64,000 bases of DNA from the NCBI RefSeq assembly GCF_007993795.1, contig NZ_CP042476.1:1736001-1800000 (forward strand). Direction: 5' to 3'. Below the pieces are notes generated by a model. That model was not told where the DNA came from and ran no database searches. It was given only the letters and a program-made list of their open reading frames with translations. The DNA comes from Antarcticibacterium arcticum. GTDB taxonomy: Bacteria > Bacteroidota > Bacteroidia > Flavobacteriales > Flavobacteriaceae. A program made the translations under genes and the position numbers. Shown in pieces: positions 60,979-64,000 of the stretch. Each line of letters opens with the position of its first letter. The first letter of the stretch is position 1.

Positions 60979-61014
60979 TAACCCAGGAAAAATTAATTTT
61001 TCCTGGGTTTTTTA
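60979..61014 (+). terminator. Intrinsic terminator of kdsA
   Basis: AACCCAGGAAAAATT and AATTTTTCCTGGGTT are perfect inverted repeats with no spacer bases beyond the loop, followed by T6. Confidence 0.93.
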
Positions 61015-61166
61015 ATATAGTGTTAAAAGCGTTTGACTTTTAATCGATTTAATTTCTGGTAGTTTTAACAGGTTTTGTTTTATTAAAACTAAACTATTGT
61101 TAATAGAACCTTACCTCTAATACATATTCCATAATTTAATTATTAATAACCAAAAATTATATAATA

Positions 61167-62693
61167 ATGGAAAATGAATTTGAATATTTCGGCAATCGGG
61201 TAATAAATTTCCTCCCCGATCTTCTTGCCGCGTTGTTGATCCTTTTAATTGGATGGCTTATTGCCAGGGGTATTAAAGCCCTAATTGTAAAATTACTGAG
61301 GAGGACCCACTGGGATGAAAAAGTATTTGGTAAAACCACTGAAGGGGATACCAATGTTTTCCTGGCCAATATTGTGTATTATTTGTTAATGATAATTGTA
61401 ATACTGGTTGTGCTTGAAGTTCTTGGAATTAATGAAGCCCTTGCACCACTGGGGAATATGCTTAATGAATTCCTGCTCTTTATTCCTAATCTTATAGGTG
61501 CGATCCTTATAGGTTTTATAGGATATTTACTGGCAAAATTTGTTTCCAACCTTGTCCATATTGGCGGGAGTGTACTGGACAAGTTCGTTGACCGTACAGG
61601 CTTTAAGGATACAGATAAACTAGTACGTATCTTAAGAAAAGTGGTATTTATTGTAATCTTTATACCCTTTCTAATACAGGCTTTTAATGCCCTGCAAATG
61701 GATGCGATCTCCCAACCGGCAAATGATATTCTTTACGCATTTACCGAAATGATTGGACAGATCCTTGTTGCAGCCATTATTCTAATAGTATTTATTTGGG
61801 GTGGAAAATATCTTGCCAATTTCCTTGAAGATCTTTTCAGGAGCCTGGGTCTGGATAATGCAGCCGAAAAAATTCAGATACATAATATGATAGGGGCCAA
61901 TCAATCCCTATCTAAGATCTTTGCCAATCTAATTTATTTCTTCCTGGTATTCTTTGGTATTATTACCGCAGTAGATATCCTGGGATTAGACAGGCTAAGC
62001 ATCATTTTAAATGAGATCCTGGAAGTAACAGGACAAATTATCTTTGGTTTGATCATTCTCGCCATTGGTAATTATATCTCTCTGCTTATTTACAACACAA
62101 TGACCCGTTCCAGCAACAACACTTTTATTGCAGGAATAGTGAGATGGGCTTCCCTGGCCTTGTTCATTGCCATAGCACTTCGTACTATGGGAATTGCAAA
62201 TGAGATAGTAGAACTTGCCTTTGGGCTTATTCTTGGTGCCATTGCTGTGGCAGTTGCGCTTAGTTATGGTCTTGGAGGCCGCGATGCTGCGGGTGAACAT
62301 TTCAGGGATATTATAAAAAAGGTTCGTGCGGAGGCAGCAGAAATTCCTGCTGAAAAAACTCCTGATCTTTCAAGGAACCGCCCTACCCCAAACAGGGGAG
62401 ATCAATTCAGGACCGGGGAACAGGGAAGTTTCGATCGCCCTTCCGGCAGGCCTGATGAACCAACCAGCAGAACAGACCGACCTTTTAGCGGGAACCCTGA
62501 TCCAGATTATCCGGCAGATGTGAAAGGAACCGAAAACCGACCACATCGCCCTGAAGATCCCAACCAGGGTGGAATTACGCGCGATCCTCAAAATCCTGAA
62601 AAGCCTTACAGAAGGTCAGATGATGATGACACATCCGGTTTTGATCCCAATGACCCGCGTAGAAGAGATGATCCAAATGAGCCGCTTTTATAA
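61167..62693 (+). CDS. Mechanosensitive-channel-like membrane protein with disordered tail
   Basis: A 508-residue protein. Residues 1-385 form about nine membrane segments with the repeated helix pattern of the conserved TM-helix (CmpX/MscS-related) family, for example FLPDLLAALLILLIGWLIA and LFIPNLIGAILIGFIGYLLA, ending in the GLGGRDAAGEHF motif. From about 390 to 508 it is Pro/Asp/Arg/Gly-rich and predicted disordered (RPTPNRGDQFRTGEQGS ... DDPNEPLL). The tail is long for the family. It is likely a membrane tension or envelope component; ion conduction is unproven. Confidence 0.85.
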   Translation: MENEFEYFGNRVINFLPDLLAALLILLIGWLIARGIKALIVKLLRRTHWDEKVFGKTTEGDTNVFLANIVYYLLMIIVILVVLEVLGINEALAPLGNMLNEFLLFIPNLIGAILIGFIGYLLAKFVSNLVHIGGSVLDKFVDRTGFKDTDKLVRILRKVVFIVIFIPFLIQAFNALQMDAISQPANDILYAFTEMIGQILVAAIILIVFIWGGKYLANFLEDLFRSLGLDNAAEKIQIHNMIGANQSLSKIFANLIYFFLVFFGIITAVDILGLDRLSIILNEILEVTGQIIFGLIILAIGNYISLLIYNTMTRSSNNTFIAGIVRWASLALFIAIALRTMGIANEIVELAFGLILGAIAVAVALSYGLGGRDAAGEHFRDIIKKVRAEAAEIPAEKTPDLSRNRPTPNRGDQFRTGEQGSFDRPSGRPDEPTSRTDRPFSGNPDPDYPADVKGTENRPHRPEDPNQGGITRDPQNPEKPYRRSDDDDTSGFDPNDPRRRDDPNEPLL

Positions 62694-62715
62694 GTTGTAT
62701 CATGTTTAAATTAAA

Positions 62716-62744
62716 AAATCCCCCGCTACTGGCGGGGGATTTTT
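62716..62744. terminator. Terminator after the mechanosensitive-channel-like gene
   Basis: AAATCCCCCGC and GCGGGGGATTT form a perfect eleven-pair stem with a five-base loop and T5 after it, between two convergent genes. Confidence 0.92.
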
Positions 62745-62804
62745 GTATTATATCAAGGTGAGGATAAAACCTCACGGGTCCCAAATATTGAGAGATTTAA
62801 ATAA

Positions 62805-63644
62805 TTATTTAAACTGAAGTTCAACAAACACTGGCAAATGATCTGAAGGATATTTAAGATCCCAGGAATCACTTAACACTGCATATTTCAGCACCTCTAT
62901 ACCTTCTTTTCCGGTAAAGATATAGTCAATTCGACGGGTAACCGGGGCATTGAAGTTATAAGCATTAAATGTTCCTTCAGGGCCAAATACAAGCTTTGCG
63001 TACTCCCGGGAATCGTGCATTTTTTCTGCGAGTAATTTTATGCTTTCATGGGAGGGTTCCAGATTTAGGTCGCCCATCAATATAACAGGTAGAGAGGATG
63101 TATTTAATTCTTTAATTTTTGATAAAATAAGTTTTACACTTTCTTTTCTCGCCTGTTCCCCTACGTGGTCAAAATGTGTATTGAACACCCAAAATTTTTC
63201 TTTGGTCTCCTTAGATTCAAATAAAGCATAGGTACAAACTCTTTCCATAGCCGCATCCCATCCTACCGAGACCTTCCCCGGGCTTTGTGAAAGCCAGAAG
63301 GTATCCTCCATAATAACTTTGTAGCGGGTACAATCATAGAAAATCGCGCTGTACTCGCCCGCGGTTTTTCCATCTTCCCTTCCTACGCCTACATATTTAT
63401 AATTAGGTAAGTTTTCGGTAAAATGTTCCATTTGAAGAAAAACTGCTTCCTGAACTCCGAAAATATGTGGCTCATAAAACTTTATCTGCCTGGTAAGAAA
63501 ATCCTTCCGAAGGGACCAGCTGTTTTCGCCATCATTTTCATTAGCATATTTGATGTTATAGGACATTACTTTAACCTGGGCGTTTATTGAAAAGGCCAGG
63601 ATAAGATTAAAGAAAACAATGAAAAAAAGTTTACGCATATTCAT
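62805..63644 (-). CDS. Secreted endonuclease/exonuclease/phosphatase-family protein
   Basis: A 279-residue EEP-fold protein with signal peptide (MNMRKLFFIVFFNLILAFSINAQ, in part). Catalytic motifs are VMSYNIKYAN, GVQEAVFLQ (Mg Glu), NTHFDHVG, LMGDLNLEP and SDHLPVFVEL. Members hydrolyse phosphodiesters of nucleic acids, lipids or sugars; a secreted form may act on extracellular DNA. Start at one of two nearby ATG codons (63644 or 63638), both overlapping the upstream dehydrogenase stop, suggesting coupling. A terminator lies past the stop. Confidence 0.9.
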   Translation of the reverse strand: MNMRKLFFIVFFNLILAFSINAQVKVMSYNIKYANENDGENSWSLRKDFLTRQIKFYEPHIFGVQEAVFLQMEHFTENLPNYKYVGVGREDGKTAGEYSAIFYDCTRYKVIMEDTFWLSQSPGKVSVGWDAAMERVCTYALFESKETKEKFWVFNTHFDHVGEQARKESVKLILSKIKELNTSSLPVILMGDLNLEPSHESIKLLAEKMHDSREYAKLVFGPEGTFNAYNFNAPVTRRIDYIFTGKEGIEVLKYAVLSDSWDLKYPSDHLPVFVELQFK

Positions 63645-64000
63645 TTTTTTTAGGTTCGCCATCAACGTATTCCTGCAGATATTGAAATTTTGGGGTAAGT
63701 TTCCCATTTTCGGTCATTTTCGCCCTGGCCAGGATCCCGTCCTTATCCTGGTTAAAAAATGCAGGGATTACATGTTCCAGGAACATATCCCCAAAACCTT
63801 CACTGGCATCCCGGGGTAGTTCACAAGGTAAATTGTCTACAGCCATAACAGTTATGGCATTTTTAGAGCGAAAATCAATTTCGGTACCGGTATTACGGTC
63901 ATAACCATAAAAAGGGTCTGCTATAGTTGAGGACCGAATAGTACTGGCAATGGGGCCATCGATATCACAGGAAATATCTGCAATAAGCTCAATATTAAAA
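63631..64000 (-). CDS. Saccharopine/alanine dehydrogenase-like protein, C-terminal part
   Basis: The open frame runs in from beyond base 64000. About 122 residues are visible, without an N-terminus. ADISCDIDGPIASTIRSST, ITVMAVDNLPCELPRDASE and HVIPAF match the C-terminal part of NAD(P)-dependent lysine/saccharopine dehydrogenase-like proteins of the AlaDH/PNT family. The Rossmann and substrate domains are outside the window. The stop overlaps the start of the EEP gene, so they probably form an operon. Confidence 0.85.
   Translation of the reverse strand, partial: FNIELIADISCDIDGPIASTIRSSTIADPFYGYDRNTGTEIDFRSKNAITVMAVDNLPCELPRDASEGFGDMFLEHVIPAFFNQDKDGILARAKMTENGKLTPKFQYLQEYVDGEPKKNEYA

Noticed and set aside
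1..64000. CRISPR arrays, insertion sequences, prophage or restriction-modification genes
   Set aside because: No regularly spaced direct repeats, transposase motifs, phage structural genes or methyltransferase-nuclease pairs were seen anywhere in the window.

Overview
The window is chromosomal DNA of a Bacteroidota bacterium, most likely a marine Flavobacteriaceae of the Gramella/Christiangramia/Salegentibacter/Zunongwangia type (inference from protein flavour, no search run). Supporting signs are the AT-rich composition, promoters with the Bacteroidota -7 element TAnnTTTG, near absence of Shine-Dalgarno sequences, DUF families typical of Flavobacteriia (DUF3467 after rpoC, DUF2851, DUF4369, DUF1343/NamZ), a plugless TonB-receptor-like barrel and many lipoproteins. 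No insertion sequence, prophage, CRISPR array or restriction system was seen; this is mostly core genome.

Layout. 1-977: 3' part of htpG. 1-5.3 kb: TPR hybrid histidine kinase, DoxX-like protein, AlkB-like dioxygenase, S1/P1 nuclease. 5.5-8.8 kb: tight five-gene run (SPFH protein, membrane protein, alpha/beta hydrolase, Arc-like ribbon-helix-helix protein, HAD phosphatase). 8.9-10.9 kb: DUF819 membrane protein and DUF4369 lipoprotein. 11.0-14.0 kb: an unexplained structured intergenic region, tRNA-Thr, a small helical protein and an overlapping idi-queD-bcp-manA run. 14.3-18.2 kb: prfC and small genes. 17.9-33.7 kb, all minus strand: the information-processing block rpsU-xerC-hpf-tRNA(Thr,Tyr,Gly,Thr)-tuf-tRNA(Trp)-secE-nusG-rplKAJL-rpoB-rpoC-DUF3467, arranged much as in E. 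coli (thrU-tyrU-glyT-thrT-tufB onwards). 34-51 kb: metabolism and envelope genes (acyl-CoA dehydrogenase, AGCS transporter with an extra extracytoplasmic module, DUF2851, SGNH hydrolase, cystathionine beta-synthase/cysteine synthase-like enzyme, LolC/E-type permease, NamZ-like muramidase, methyltransferase, metalloprotease-like lipoprotein, amidohydrolase, PiT-like transporter). 51.3-57 kb: plugless outer-membrane barrel, a 1006-residue TPR protein and a divergent ftsE with a one-base frameshift in a G run. 57-64 kb: small membrane protein, typA, DinB protein, kdsA, a mechanosensitive-channel-like protein with a disordered tail, an EEP-family protein, and the C-terminal end of a saccharopine/alanine dehydrogenase-like gene.

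Most notable regulatory observation: rpsU has a perfect ten-base Shine-Dalgarno sequence in a genome where the inspected genes lack one, with a consensus promoter upstream and a terminator-like hairpin touching the xerC start codon downstream. This fits autogenous control by bS21, the protein that helps hide the anti-Shine-Dalgarno of Bacteroidota ribosomes. No clearly new defence or mobile system was found. The best candidates for undescribed biology are the 11.04-11.24 kb region, the SPFH/Arc operon, the barrel-TPR-FtsE locus, the AGCS fusion and the tRNA-Thr 3'-end duplication.
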